64,000 bases of DNA from Lanius collurio (Eukaryota > Chordata > Aves > Passeriformes > Laniidae). A model generated the notes under the pieces. That model was not told where the DNA came from, did not search any database, and saw nothing but the letters and a program-made list of their open reading frames with translations. Position 1 is the stretch's first letter, and each line of letters starts with the position of its first letter. The position numbers and the translations under genes are program-made. The DNA is taken from assembly GCA_020086605.1 (NCBI GenBank), contig JACBWW010000003.1:56849813-56913812 (forward strand). The letters run 5' to 3'. Below are positions 12,331 through 26,500 of this stretch, in pieces.

Positions 12331-15300
12331 ATGCTCTTTTTTTTTAAGAGCATTTTGAGGGACTGGTAGTCTCTTTGAGGCTATAGGCCAGTTTCTCCTT
12401 TGGCTACACAATACTGTGCACATGTTTTAACATGGGCAGATTTTGCCATTTAGAAAGAACTCCTCACTTTTAGAAATGGCAAGGAAGGAATAAATTCCTA
12501 GCTAAGTAACAAGGAGTGTTTTCTCAATAACAATACTTTTTAAATAGCCAAGAAACTTAGACAGACTAGTCAGGGGCAAAGCTTGTCTGCAGGTACCAGA
12601 CTGGAAAGCTGACACATTAGTGTTAGTTCTTATGACAGCTTTCAAACAGTTTCTGTCATGAATGTTTAATGTAGTTTTTTCTTCGATTACTTCCTTGCAT
12701 GGATAGTCAAGAAAAAAAGTCAGACTTGCAACATATTTTGACATGCTAATTTCCATGGGCTAAAACATCTTGCAGGACACTCTCTGGAGCAAGCTTCTCT
12801 AACTAACTAAGATGATGGACTTTAACATAATTAATGATTTCATGATCATATTTTTTCTGAGGTGAGGTTTTGATATTTTGTTGGGATGGCTACTGTTTTG
12901 GTTTTTTTTTCTTTCCAAATACCCCAGATTTAAAAACAAAGAAATGTGCAATTTTTAAATTAAATTTCAGAATTGCACACATCTCCTCACTTTTTCGGAG
13001 ACACTTTGTTGATGAGGAAACAAAAGGCACAAAAATGTAAGTGGCTACTCAAGGATGGGAAGTCAATTACAGTATAATACAGGGCATCTGCCATGCTTTA
13101 AGTTGAACACCTGTCTCAGTATCAAACTCCTTTAGAAAATACAGAGGCTCTCAATTTTTGATATACAACACCTCTTCTAAAAGACCTCTTCAAGTCCTTC
13201 TGTCCAAGGAAAGATTTGAGACTATGATTTAAACTTTCCAAGTGCTCAGCTGTAACTTATGCTGCTTATCCAGGTTTCACTCTGCCACACAGTGAGGTGG
13301 TAACTGTGACACAGAGAGCAGCCTGTCCTGCAGCAGTGACTGACTTGGCCCATTTGGTGCTTTTTGGTCCAGTCAACCAAGAGGACAGACAGACAATTCA
13401 GAAAAAAAACTGCAATCGAAAAAGAACTTTACAGCTTACCTCCCAGTATTCTTTCACTGTGGAGCACTGAAAACCTCTCCCTCTATTCTGGTCTCTCAAA
13501 AGCAAACAGCCCATCTGTCACCATTGCAGTATTTACCTGCTATGCAGTATAGGCAGACTGTGTTGCTTCTGTTCAGGGGGTCCCCAGCCATCCCCATCCC
13601 ATTATACAGAAATCCCCCTTGCTCCAAAAGCTATCACTCTGGGTTGTGAGAGGCCTTGCAGGGCAATAGAAAATATGACAGTCAGAAAAGGAAACACTTT
13701 GAATATATGTACCCATCTGCAGCTAAACTCACCTCCTTTTGGGCAAGCTCTATGACCTTTTTAATCCAAATTTAAAACCAAATGACCAAGAAGATTGCAT
13801 AGTTTACTTGTTCCATTCTCTCTAAACACTTGTAGTTAATAGAATGACATTATGTATGTAATACAAGAATTTTGACCCTTGCAGATTTCATCTTTTTCTC
13901 CCTGGTGTTCTGGGGATGACTTCCATGTGTTATAATTCCTCTGCTCAATGCTAGGTCCTCTTCCATTTTCTACTCAAAGTACCCCAACTCACTCAGTGAC
14001 AAGGACAGATCATGAGGATGGCCATGCTCCATAGAGACAACTCAGCTATGGAGGCCTAACTCAGTGTGCACAGAACTGGAAACTTTTTGTCTGAAGGAGC
14101 TGGGGGTAGAACTACACCCATAGTAAACAAATGCAGAGCCTGGACCTTCTTGTGAGAACTCCTTAGAAGAATTCTGTTCAGCTCAAATTTTGGACATAGG
14201 AAAAAGAAAGTCACAATTTAATATTTCCTCATAGAAGAATGTTTTGCTCAAGAGAGAAGTACAGAGAGTAAAAGAATCTTATTTAGCCCACCAGATACCT
14301 CCTTATACATCATCTCAGTGACTACAACAGTGACCACTACAGAAATCAGTAATGACCACTGTAGGAAAGCAGACTAGCCTTAGATATGAGCTTTTCTAGT
14401 TTGACCCAACTCATTTTGGTTCACAAGCAAGCCACACTAAATGTATATATAGCCAGCTCCCCTTGTTCAGCTAATGAATTGAAAACTTTAATCAATAATT
14501 CAAAAAAATCAGTCATTTTCTTGCATTATTATTTTCCCTTTTCCCGATACATTGACATAGCCAGGGTCCTCTCGAGAACAAAGGGAGTTTGAATTATCTC
14601 CTCAGCTGAGGGTTTTTCTTGGGCAAAGTGGAGGTCTATAAGTAAGGTAGATACTTTCCACACTCCTTCAATAGTACTGCACTCAAATCTCTAAAGCAAA
14701 TAACTTCTCTTAACAATGCATTCCAGTTGTACAACATGCAGCAGATCAGATTTTAGATCTAGCCTGACTGCTGGTTCTCTGGTTACACAAACAAGCAAAT
14801 TTTTCTTTTTTACCTTGGTCTATATAAATATTTCCACCTATGTGAAGAAGCATATTATGGCCAAATTAAGTGCAAAAATTTCTTCTGATACAGTCTAGTT
14901 CAATCAGAAGACACAGGCTTGTTATAGTAATTCCTATGTGAAGTTTATGGTCTGTGTGATCCAAGATGTCACAGTCCATAATGGTCCTGTCTAGCCTTAA
15001 AAGCCCATGAGTCCCTCTTCTAATTTGTTCCTCTGTACTTATGGGAATGTCTTAACCTCTTGCTGTATGTAACAGACTAGAAATGGATGGAATTTCATAC
15101 TTCTACCTCAAAATGTAAATTTATATATATATCATATATGATTTACACACAAAAATCACACTCTAGATAAAATAAAGCAAAGTGTGGACATTGATCATTC
15201 TTTTTTTTCAGGCATTTGCTTATAAATTTAGTTAGCTGTCTGCCTTTTTCTACTTTTCAGTCTGTTCTCACTACAGACATGGCATAAGGCTTTGTAGTAA

Positions 15301-18300
15301 ATTTGGAATTTGCTGAGTGAGAAAATGAAGATTTACACAAAGCTAAATTGAACAAATGGTGAATAATTGATTTAACTGACCTGACAGCTCACACTGTGCT
15401 TGTAAATAATACATAACTTGGTACTATACTGATAATTTAGTATTCTGTGCTTCTACATTCTTTTCAGTAAGTTACTGCAAGGAGCAAATGATCTTTGACC
15501 ACCCTAAAAAGGCAAAAATATGCTTACCAAGCATATTCTGGTACCCCAGTTGTAGATTGCAATAGTCTGATACCATGCTGATAAAGCAGCTTCTTAAAGA
15601 CTTTCTGCCCTTTCATCTTTTGTCTCTAAAATATTGTTGGAGAGAGAACATCAATATAACTATTTCAGACTATTCCTTGAGTCACCAGCTCCCAGAGGCA
15701 GATCACCTATGTAAAATGACCCAGCATTGCTGTGATGAACAGAATCACAGCCACTTGTAACAGCAACTGCTCTCGACAGTCCTGGGTTTCCTTTTCTTTC
15801 AACGCATGTGTTTGAATGCTTAATCAAATGCATAAATACAAGCCATTGTTAAACTGGTTCCTAAAGAATGCATACAGCCCTAAGCTGATATATGCATCTG
15901 ATAGCTTCATTGCCTTGTAACTACTGTAATAACCCATAAAATAAGGGCGTGAAAGACAGCCACTAGGAATTGGCAGCCTTCCACACCCACCTTGCAGGAA
16001 TGCAGCTGCTTAGAGAAAAGCACAGAGCAGTGGAGAGTTCTGCCTGGGCTGTACTCGGATCTATTCTCTTGACACTGAAATGCATCCACTCAGAGAAGAC
16101 AAACAGCAGCTCTTTAAGTCAGCAGGCAGCATAAGGACTTAAGATAGAGTGATTCTGCATCACATATTAAAATACAAACTGCTGTCAGAGCAACCAACTG
16201 AAAGGGCTGGGAGCTGCAGGCTGTCCAAGCATCCAAAAGAAAAATTCTCCATAAAGCCAGTAGGAAGTATATACTTTTACAAGATCTAGCTCTTGGAGAG
16301 AGGGCTCATGCATGTTACCACTTTGCTGAACCTTTTCTAACAACCTTAACTGTGGGAAGTCACTATTACTACATGGTGTTAGTGAGCTGAAACACACACA
16401 TAGCTCAGAAATGTGAAATTCCAATTCCCAGCACGATTTTAAGCCAAACTGCAGCACTTTTATCACTTTCATACTGCATCATTTCTGTGTCTTCATGTTT
16501 CTGTGCTGAGTTATGATAGCTGCAGAGAATTTCTGAGCTTGATTCCAACTGCTTTCTTTGAAAGCAGAAGACACCATTCCCCTCTCTGTCAGATGATGTT
16601 TATGTAAGGATCTACCTACTGTCCTTCATGCTCATTGTGCCCTCTGACTTCTCAAATGTATCCAGTTCTGGCACATGATTGAAGTCCCAAAGTAGACTGC
16701 ACACCTGGCTTATGCCTCGGTAGGGAGCTGGTGCTGGGTGCAGCAGAGGAGCATGGCTTTGAGGGCCCCAGGAACAGGGACATGTTGCCCAACTGCAGTT
16801 CAGTGCTGCAGCATCTCTCCTACTTGTCCCCAGGCAAATCAGGATCTGACAAATGAGTTACAGAGCAGGAGAGAGGTGTGCTGTCATAAAATCACATGAA
16901 GTCCAACCTGAAGGGCAAATAGAGGGAGTTCTTTGCTCAGATTTCATTTTTGAATTCTCAAGATTCATCATTTGGTCCATTTTTTACTTTCTTTTTTGTT
17001 CCTGACTTGTCAGATTTTTTCTTCCCTATTCCAGCCTGGATGAGCTTTTCCTTTAAACACTCCAAAAAATGGAGATGAACATCAGGGCTTACAGAGCTAG
17101 TAAATATCTAGACTCAGTGACACCAGTGGGATGCTGGTAGGAGATGGAGCAGACAAATTTAGAATGACCAGGTTTATGATAAGCCAGATCACTACAAGAG
17201 CTTTGACTAAATGAGCCAAAGTCCACCAGATCAGGCCTACAAAGCAATGGACAAGGAACAGAATAAAGGCTAAGACAAACCTGTAGAGGGAGAACTGTAG
17301 ATGTCTGGATTCCCTGTGTGCACCCTACAGACACACATCTGCAGAGCTCTGCAAACCCTCTGCTAAGCCAGACCTTTCCCCTCGGGCAACAAGTTCTCCA
17401 GGGAAGTCCATCAGAAATCAGTATCTCTTTTACCTTTCTCTTTATCATGGACTGAGTCAAGTAGATTGTGTAACAGACAGGACAGGGCAAACTGACTTTG
17501 CAATGATGAATTTTTCAAGCTGATTTCTCAGTGAAGATTAGCAAAGTATTCTGGGTTTGTTGCAACAACCTTTTATTTTATGTACATACCTGACGTTCTC
17601 CACTACACCCCCTCATATAAAGATTCTTGCTCTTCTCACAGTAAAATAACATCATTTTGTTATCCCATACCCTTCCTTGTGTCTGATTTTATACCTGCTT
17701 CTTAGTGTCTGTGCTGCAAAGGTAATTCTCAAAGTGCTAAGTCCTTTCCTCCACTGTAGTGGGACCTGCAGTAGCTGATGGCAGACTCCAGTGTGTGTTG
17801 CAAGGGTCTAATCCAGAGTTAGATCAACACTGCTTGTTTCTCTGGGATAAGGTTTTGCTTTTATCTTGTGGGTGTTTATGTTTCCTGATTCCCTGTTGCA
17901 GGCAGGAGAGAATGAACAAAGTGCAGACCCTCTGGACTTTGACCCCAGAGGAATGACTGCTTCCTCTGTAGAGAGAGAGTCTGCCACAGCCCAATATTCC
18001 CTTCCTTCCCCAACACTTAGGATAGTGTGCACTACTCTTACAAAACAGATGTGTTATCCAAAAGCTTTGGAATGTTACAAATGAATCCCAAATATATCAT
18101 CTTCCTCATCTAAAAAAAGGAGCTAAAATGTAGAGTCCTGGAGGGGAGGAATGTACCACTTTGATACTGACGAAAGACAGGGATAAGTGTCTAATATTAT
18201 TTTAAGATCAGAGAGGAAAGGAGAGAACTTGCAAAGTTTTGTGGCAACTTGGAACAAGGAAACACAGGTTTTTTAAGCACAAAAATAGTATTTTTGCATG

Positions 18301-21300
18301 TTAAAAAATCTTTCCAGCAAAAAAGCAGCACACTTGGATGCAGGCAGAAGATAAAGCTGTAGTGTAGACAAGCACTCCCACACATGTGCATTGGTGGCAG
18401 CAGTGCCCAAAATGAAAGTCTACTTTTAGGGTCAAAAATTATATTCCCTCTCCTACTTCTAGGTGCAGAGATGCTTGAATGTAGACCCAGCAAAAATCTC
18501 CTTATCCTTCATATTTCCCAGGGACCTTTTTATCTTATTTCAGTTTAGTTGTGTTGAAATAACTTACCTGGTCGGGCTGGGATACAGCCATGTTGTCCAC
18601 CATGTAGGATGTACAGGGCAAGATGATGATCTGGAGGAGTTTGCCTACTCCAGTACAAAGATACAATCCCCCAAATATGGACACTTTTGTCCACCCTTCT
18701 TCATTGAATCACATCACTCACTTGGAGGTTATTGGTCTTCTTCTCTCCCAAAGCTCTGAGAGATGTGTTATCCAATCTCTTCTGGTGTCAGCTGCCTCCA
18801 ACCTATTTAATAATTCATGTTTCTTCTCCTTCCTGCTTGCAGGGGAAGCCTCTTCATCCCATTCTTGCTCTGGGATCACCTCTACTTTGTGAGCTGATCT
18901 TGGTATAGGGAAGGGCAGAGGTGAAGTACTCCCCTACTTATGGCTGAAGCCTCTCTAATTTGATCATTCTGTTTCTCTGCACCTAAAATTCTCTCCTTCC
19001 TCACAAGGTTTCCCTGGGTTTACAGATATTTCTAAATTATGGGTCTCTTCATTAATGGGGTTTTATTCTGTCTTTACAGCATGAGATTACTTCTCATAAT
19101 TCCACTTTTCACTTGCAAAGAGAAGGTTTATTAATTGATATTTTAATTAATATGAAGTTATTAATACTTTGATATTTACACAGTCTTCTAGAGGTATCTG
19201 GACATTTGGTAACATATAAAAGGCTTTTAAATGCTTGCAGTATGTTTTTAAACACTGTGAGCAATAAAAAAAGGCCAAGGCACAATGTGGAGTAGAAAAA
19301 TATGAAAATATAGAGAAGCTAGTATTCAAGATGTTGGTATACCAAGATACTGGTCTATGTCTTCTTGTTTTGATTCTTCTTTGTAATAAAGATTGGAGGT
19401 TTTGAAAGAAGTATTTTAATATGCATACATCACTTAGCAGAATAAGGGAATGTAAGAAACGTATCACCAAAGAAAAATAAAAGAAAACTAGTATCAAACT
19501 TTCAGAGGTTCTAGCACAACTGAAAAAGTAATTCCTTTAAAAACAAAGAATCTAGATGACCTGAAGGGTAGATATGTTTTCACAGAACTTAAAATCCTTT
19601 TTAAAATGGTACATTTTTTCAACAAAGTATTTTAAGTGCATTTTTCTTGCACCAGGTTTTCGGAAGTAGTGTTAAATTTTACATCTTCATTGAAAAAGCC
19701 TGAAGTGCAATATGTTTTTTTTTTCTCCTGTGTAAATAAGAGTGGTGATTCCAGGATTTACATGCTAATCCAACCTTCAGGCTGGAAGAAAAATATAAAG
19801 TTTATGTGCCTATCATAGCATTCTTGCAATGCTGAACATAACACTGTGGAAAAGGAAGATGTGTATGTTACACATAAGTGAGTGAATGAAAAAATAAAAC
19901 TAAGTTAGTGAGAGTTAATTGTGGGTAAGTAATCAAGAAAAAAAGACAAGTAGGATAAATGGCAGCTGCAGAAAAGTTAGCAGAAGAAATGGTTTTATTG
20001 TGAACAAACAGGAAGGATGGGACAAATTTAGATGAGCTGCAAAATGCCCAAGGTTCATCTGAAAATCCTGACAGAAGGCATTTAGAGTGTGCAGCCAGAA
20101 TGGAGCAGTGAAGAGTTCTGCGTATTTTAAAATTTAAAATAAACAAGGTATTCAAAGACAAATGCACTAACATTGCAAACCACAATACAAATCCTGTAGG
20201 AAATATTTCCTCTAGGAGAAATCAGGGGTCATTAAAAGGTTACTTTTAACTAATGCTGCTTGATCAGTTGTTAGTGTTCAACTTCCTCTGAAGTGACAAC
20301 GCGTTACGGTGACCGTTGCCCTCTTCCAGCAATTATTGGTCCTCTGGCAATTGCACTCAGTTTTAATCAATTAGAGTCCTGAATGGTGCTTTTCTTGGTT
20401 TCAAACAAAAGAGCCAACTGTTGTACCAGAGATGTCCACTTCTTTTTGGCAGCTTCCTGTTTTCTTTCAGAAACTTTTTGAAGACCCTGTCGGGTTCAGG
20501 AATGATCATGATGAATCCCTTGTCCATTAATATGGCACTAATTATGTGATCCACATTCCAGCAGAAATCCATACAGTCAATAGAAAGCAAGAGGATGAGA
20601 GCTCCTGGAGCTGAGCAAAGGCTCATTTGGCTTCTGGTTTCAAATCTCCACCAAGGTGTGGGTTTGGCTGTCTAGAGAAAGTTGTAAGATTCACTTAACC
20701 GGGAGGAAAAGGGTAGTGTTTCTCCTTTTCTCCCCTTTCCTACTCCAGTAGGTTTGTTTTATATCTGTAATATTTAGATTTTGACTTTTAAAAAATAAAA
20801 TTGAACAACAAAGAGTTATTGGTTATCAATATTTATAGCTCTGGATATTCTTTTTATCTGTATGAAAATAAGTCTTATCATAACCCCACTTATTCATCTC
20901 TTGCAAGAGTTTCTGGGTTCAGGTGCATGTGTCATTAATGATGCAAAAGCTGTCTCAAAGACAGAAAAAATTGCTGGCTCAAGAGCTGAAAATCCCCCTG
21001 GAAAAAATCCACAAGTAGCCCTGGATGGACATGGTAGTGCTGCACCATTACCCATGTCAAGTGGTAAGCCAGGAGACTCCTTATCAGAGGCAAACACTCT
21101 GCAACTCTTGTTTCAGCACACAGTTTTCACCAGCAGGATCAGTTTGTTTTTCATTTTTATTTCCCTGTCACGTGTTGCTGTCCATACATTAACACCATCT
21201 TTCTGGCTGGGATAACACAGCAGCCATGCAGTTGTGCTGTGCAGTGGCTCTGGGAACTGCTGCAGCTTGCAGAGGACCGGGCTTGAAGAAACTGGATTAC

Positions 21301-23078
21301 TTCCTTGTTCCAGTTCACTGTACAGCCAACAAACAATTGTGCCTGGACAGCTAGCTGAGACTAGATGGCTAACTTCTCCTCTGCTGCTGCTTCATGATAT
21401 GAATCTCCTATTGTTTCCTTCCACTCACCCATCTCTGTCCATCTATTGTTGTGTTTGGAGTGCGAGAGAGCCCTTTCTCTTCATGTCTATAGCAATTTGA
21501 TGACCATGGGGTTTGGTCCCTGCTTGAAATTCCTTCAATTCTTGCATTAATAGCAGTAGCTGGGAGACTTACCCAAAAGCTTATTGGAAAACCATGTAGT
21601 TTGGAAGGCTTATATGCCAGTGGGATATGACTGGCTTGAGTGAGGATTTTCTTCCTGTCCCATGACAGCCTAAATTCCTCTGTTGAGAAGTGGCTCCATT
21701 AAATAACAGTGGCTCCAACACTCTGACTCTGTCTATAGCTGAATTCAAATCTAAAAGCATCTTTTCCAGGAATCTCACAGGTAAAAACATGTTCAAATTT
21801 TGTGGTTGTGTGGTGTCTCTATGAACTTAGGAACTTGGACTTGAGATTTAGTAAAAATATTGTTGCTGTAGATCACATTTAATTTAAGCTCACAAGAAAG
21901 CTTATACAAGGGGTAAAAGTCAGAGAATAGGAGTCTACTTCAACTACTCTCTAGAAATCAAAAAAGCCTGTTCTTTCTCCTGTCCTCCAGCATACCTTTC
22001 CCACCAGATTATCCATTGCCACTGGAGGACCACAGTCCTGGGATGAAACTTGGTTTTTGTTTTTTTTCTTCTCCCTGAATTATTAATTGCAATTAATTTA
22101 GTAGTGTCAAATTTAGTAGTTCTCAACTGATTGGTTCATAGCATTTCTGTATATAGAAAGCCAGTGCTTTTAAAAAAGAATATTAAAATCTTAGAGGTTT
22201 TAAAACAACCTTTGACTATCTCTAGTCTCGAAGTGTGACAAATTCAGTAGGTAGCTGCCAGAATATTCAACTTTGTGAACTGAATCGTTAAGATGCGTTT
22301 CAGGGAAGGGAAGCCTTTAATTAGGAAATGAGTCATTAGAGAGCTCTGTATTGACACCTGGCACCATCAGGAACACACCTGAGGCTGACCTGAACTGTGT
22401 GTTTTCTCAAGGTGAACTGACAAGTCGTGATCTCTTTTGTTGCTTTATAGCATACCAAGAGGTACTTGCAATGTCACAACTTGTTCCTCAAAGAAAAACT
22501 TCTAGGGAAAGCAGGACAAAATAATGCCTAACTGAAAAAATGATAATAATAAAAAACCCCACAACCTCCAAAACCCTGGTTAAATTTTGCAAGAGGAGAG
22601 GGGGAATGAAATTTATTGTTGAGATGAGCAAGATACATCAGTGTTGCTGTGACACCAAGATAGTTCTTGTGTCATCAGTAAAATATGGGAACCTCCTCCC
22701 CAAAGAGCTGCCAGTCAAACTGCAATACTGATTAGTGCTGCATTGTAGGAGCAGATCCAGTGTGATAGGTTGTACCAGGGATTCATTGTTAACACAGTCT
22801 GCACTTTGGGGGGCTACTTTAGACTACCTAGAGTGTGGACTGAAACTCAATACTTAAGCTTCAGGTAAATTTTCCTTGGCCTTTGGTTCAAGGACAGTTT
22901 TATACCCCACTCTGAAGGGTACAAGGCTCCCTCAAACACAGAAAAATCACACAATTAAGCATTTCTTGCCTGTGTTGGTTTTCCAATCTGTTGGTGCAGT
23001 GGTCAAGGCTACCACAGAGATGACCAAGGAGCCACCAAGCCCTAGAACAGTGGATGTGTGCTGGTGGGCAGGTGTCAA
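12331..23078. other. Unique AT-rich sequence, no gene recognised
   Basis: About 10.7 kb without a recognised transposon or RNA gene. Contents worth noting are an AT dinucleotide patch near 15,121-15,140, an exon-like plus-strand segment at 17,902-18,084 with a good polypyrimidine acceptor, a minus-strand terminal-exon-like segment at 20,486-20,367, and a tight CpG cluster at about 20,300-20,320. None is strong enough to call a gene. Confidence 0.5.
15119..15140. repeat. AT dinucleotide-rich patch
   Basis: Short alternating tatatatatatcatatatg stretch. It is a low-complexity microsatellite-like patch with no further structure. Confidence 0.6.
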
Positions 23079-23585
23079 TGTGTAGAGGTACCCTTGCATG
23101 GGTCTCCATTTGTTATGTAGATTACCCTTCAATAGTTGGCCCATTGGCTCTCTGCCCTTTTTCCCTTTTTTCAGTCCCAGTTCCAGAATGTTCTCCCTGC
23201 CTCCACACCCCATTGATCTTGTATCCCAGTTCCTCCCTTCATGTTCTTCCATTGGTTTATGTACCCTGGCCCCACCTAAGCTCCTCCCTGAAGTCCTCAC
23301 TCCACTGGTTCCCGGTCTTTCCCTGTCCCTTCTCCTCCCTGTGCTTAATGCCTGGACCCTCTGTTTGGGCTCTTTGTCCCTGGGTCTGTTGGTGTTCAGA
23401 GTAAGCCCTGTCCATGGAACGCTGTATAAAGAGCCGCTCTGATTTCTCTGTGTCCAGCATTACCTGCTCCACTGCTTGTGTTTTTGCACCTTCCCCTGCC
23501 CTGGGTGCTGAGAGAGGGCACAGGAGCCTCAGCATCTGATTCACGAGTGTGAGCGTGGCAATCTGTGTCCAAAGAGTTGCTAACA
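23079..23585 (+). mobile_element. Endogenous retrovirus LTR, solo remnant, sense +
   Basis: I read this as an avian ERV LTR. The recognised part is the 3' half: C/T-rich U3 text (about 23,150-23,350), a decayed polyadenylation signal (ttcagagtaagccctg at about 23,395, from an AATAAA-type site), then the U5-like text 'tccatggaacgctg' … 'gtgctgagagagggcacagg' … 'ctgtgtccaaagagttgcta' ending in …aaca at 23,585. The left end is set at a TGTG at 23,079 because LTRs begin with TG, but it is uncertain. No gag, pol or env lies on either side, so it is probably a solo LTR left by LTR-LTR recombination. No target-site duplication is obvious. Open frames inside are fortuitous. Confidence 0.6.
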
Positions 23586-26500
23586 AAAAGAAAAAGAAAT
23601 TGATGAAGAATATACTTTAATCGGACAGAACAAACAAGTTTTTCGATGATTAACTAAGAGATTTCTCTCTGCTGCATAATAGAAATTCTCTCTAGTGGAT
23701 AGGGAATTCCTTTAATCTTCATATAATATCTGAGCAGGGTTACATTTTGTCCATAGATGCTCTGTTTTTATCCCACTAAAATCCCTGAGTCAGATCCTGA
23801 AGCAACCACTGTAAATTAGCAGTGATCCAGGATTCAGCCCGCTGCACTTGTGCGTGAAGATGGGTTAACTTTACAGTTTGTGATGCCATGTAACTGCTTT
23901 TAATAATAATAAAACTGCATGTTTATTTGTTATTTTTATTTCACTTATTTGATACCCAATTCTTCTAACTGTTTTGAGTGTTATAAATCTAAAATGGAAT
24001 TACTCCACATTTACAGCCACCTTCCTGGGTCCTGAATTTGTCTTGTTGTGTTTGTGTGAAGAATGTCTGTCGCATGCTTCTTCAAATCACTTTTTTCTTC
24101 CTAGGTAACATGCGCAGAAAGTGTGTGAAAATTTCAGTGAAACTTTTGTGATTTGTGCTGTCATGATGAGTGGAAGCCCCTCTGCCTTTGAGGAGAGCAC
24201 TACACAAGTGGGAACCTTTGTGTGTTTGGGATGAGCAGTGTGAATGGGGACACCCTGCTCACACACAATAGCATCTCAGATCCACAGTTTAACAGTTAAC
24301 CATGAGTTTTAATAAACTTTTTTTTTTTTTCCTGTGGAAATCTAGTGCATTGAAGAGGGAATCAGGAACTGTAAGGAAAATATCAAACAGCAGATCCATG
24401 GGGGAGAGACTGTTTCCCAGTCAGTCACCAAAGCTGTACTTTTGCTGTCTGCTGCACAGCTCCGTGTTCAGAGTCAGAGGAGAAAAGGTGTCCCTTACCC
24501 TACACCCATGCTGTGAAACCCTTAGAAGGGATTTTCCTTTACATTTTTTGTTGGCTTTTGAGGGCTTTGGAACAAGCCTGTGTGCCATACATCGCTTACC
24601 ATCTCCTGGGGAAAAATAGAGAAAGACAGTGTTAGCTTGACTGCTTTGGTTGACAGTCACCTTTGTGAGACCTGGTCTCTGGAAAATCAGTGAGAAGCTG
24701 CTGGCGTGACCCTGTGGTGAACTGCAGCCATGGGGGAAGGAGCAAATATTCCAAGGAGATGAAGCAGGACATGTACTTACATCTGATCCAAATATCTGTT
24801 GTGCAAAGGAAAAGTGAACGTAGCCAGCATAGCCAAGCTGGTATTTCATGACCTTCTGATTGCAGAGTTCAAAACATCTTAATTTTTTTTTTTTTTGCTG
24901 GAGGCTTCTAAATTGGGGGAGGAGGAGTTAGCAGTGGTGAAGCAAGAGAGAGTAAATTTCCTTTCTAAAAAATATTCTTCCGGTGGAAGCAGTGTATTGT
25001 TTCTTGAAATGGACGAAGTTATTTTCTAACTTCCCTGTATCCTGTCACCTGGCCCTTCCTTCCTCCTCCTGATACCGTAGTAAAGTACACAAACACACAA
25101 ACTATGCATTATTTGCATCGTGTCAGGATTTATATTCTGATCGAGGGTACTGATTTATACTTGTCGGATTTTCTACAGACCACATTCCAGATGTGGAATG
25201 AATTTTACTGGCATTTTATTAGTCACTAGGGGTGGCTGATGATGGCTTCCTTTATACCCCTGACATTTATGCTCTGGTGTAGCTTCCCTTTTCCTTTCAG
25301 TGATGTTTTTCCCTTTAAAAGAGTCAAAAACAAAAGGAAAACAAAAGGAGAAGAAGTCTATTCTATAGCTGTGCAAATATAATGGGATAGATTATGTTTA
25401 TGGAGAAGGACATTTAGAACAGAAGTCCCATTCTTCTAATAAGGAAAGAAAAAAAAAAAGCACTGACTACCTTCATTCACAAGCTGTTGTTGGTTTTTCC
25501 TAGATTTTAATCACCTTTATAAATGTTGTGATGTCAGCATTGACTTTCTCAGTTTGTCTGTTTCAATATTTTAGCTTAAAGTCAGCATGTTAATAGTGAA
25601 TCCTTTACTATTCTCTTAAAAATTAAGAATGATGTGAAAAATTTAATTTAAAGAAAAGATGTGAGCTATGACTTTCCAAAAGAACAAGAAAATGCTGCTT
25701 TTTGAGTATTTTTAACACATAGAATATCAAAAAAATGACTTTGAGGCCAGAGCAAAAGAAACTGAGACTGGAGAAACTCCACAATCTGCATGAAGCAAGA
25801 AGCATGTTCAGACTGCCTTTTGTGGGGAGTGCAAGTAGTATAAGTTCAAGAGAACAGTTAAATGAAATTCAACTCACATGTGAGTTTCTTGATGCTGATA
25901 GGAAGCAGAAGGGAGATGCTTTCTTATTCGTGAAGAAAGTCACAAAGTGGTCACTTTGTGTTTCCTGCCTGCAATGTGCAATGGTGTAAAAACAGGTGCT
26001 AAAATTTAGAGACCAACAGAGAGAGTGAGCATGGAGAAGGTGGAAATTCTTTTGGTAAAATCAAACAGATTTGGTAGATTGAGGTGGGCCAACCTGTGTA
26101 ATGTAGGGGTTAATTCACCAACTGCTGTTCCCCCCCAATTTGAGATTTGAGAAGATCATTTGTGTGCTCACACCAGACAAGCCAAAGACTAAGATGGGTC
26201 TGTCATGGTGTTTGATGCCATATCTGGGTTTTCTAGGGAGTGCCTAATTGAAATTTTTTCTTTCAAACTAAAACCAAACTGTAAAATTCTGTTATAAACT
26301 GGGTGCTTGCTGACAGCCAGCAGGTACTTTACTTTTCTGCTTGATTCTGCTGTGCTAGTACTGCCTTTCTTATACTGCCTTTCAGTGGGGAGATGAGCTG
26401 CCACAAGTGTGATTCCCAGTGAAATGGGTAAGAGCGTTTCCATGAATAATGATGGGGGTTTGGGCCTGGCTCTTGTGCCAGTGACAGCCTAGAAATGATG

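Noticed and set aside
24421..24849. Minus-strand open frame of 142 codons
   Set aside because: No domain, no adjacent consistent exons, chance expected.
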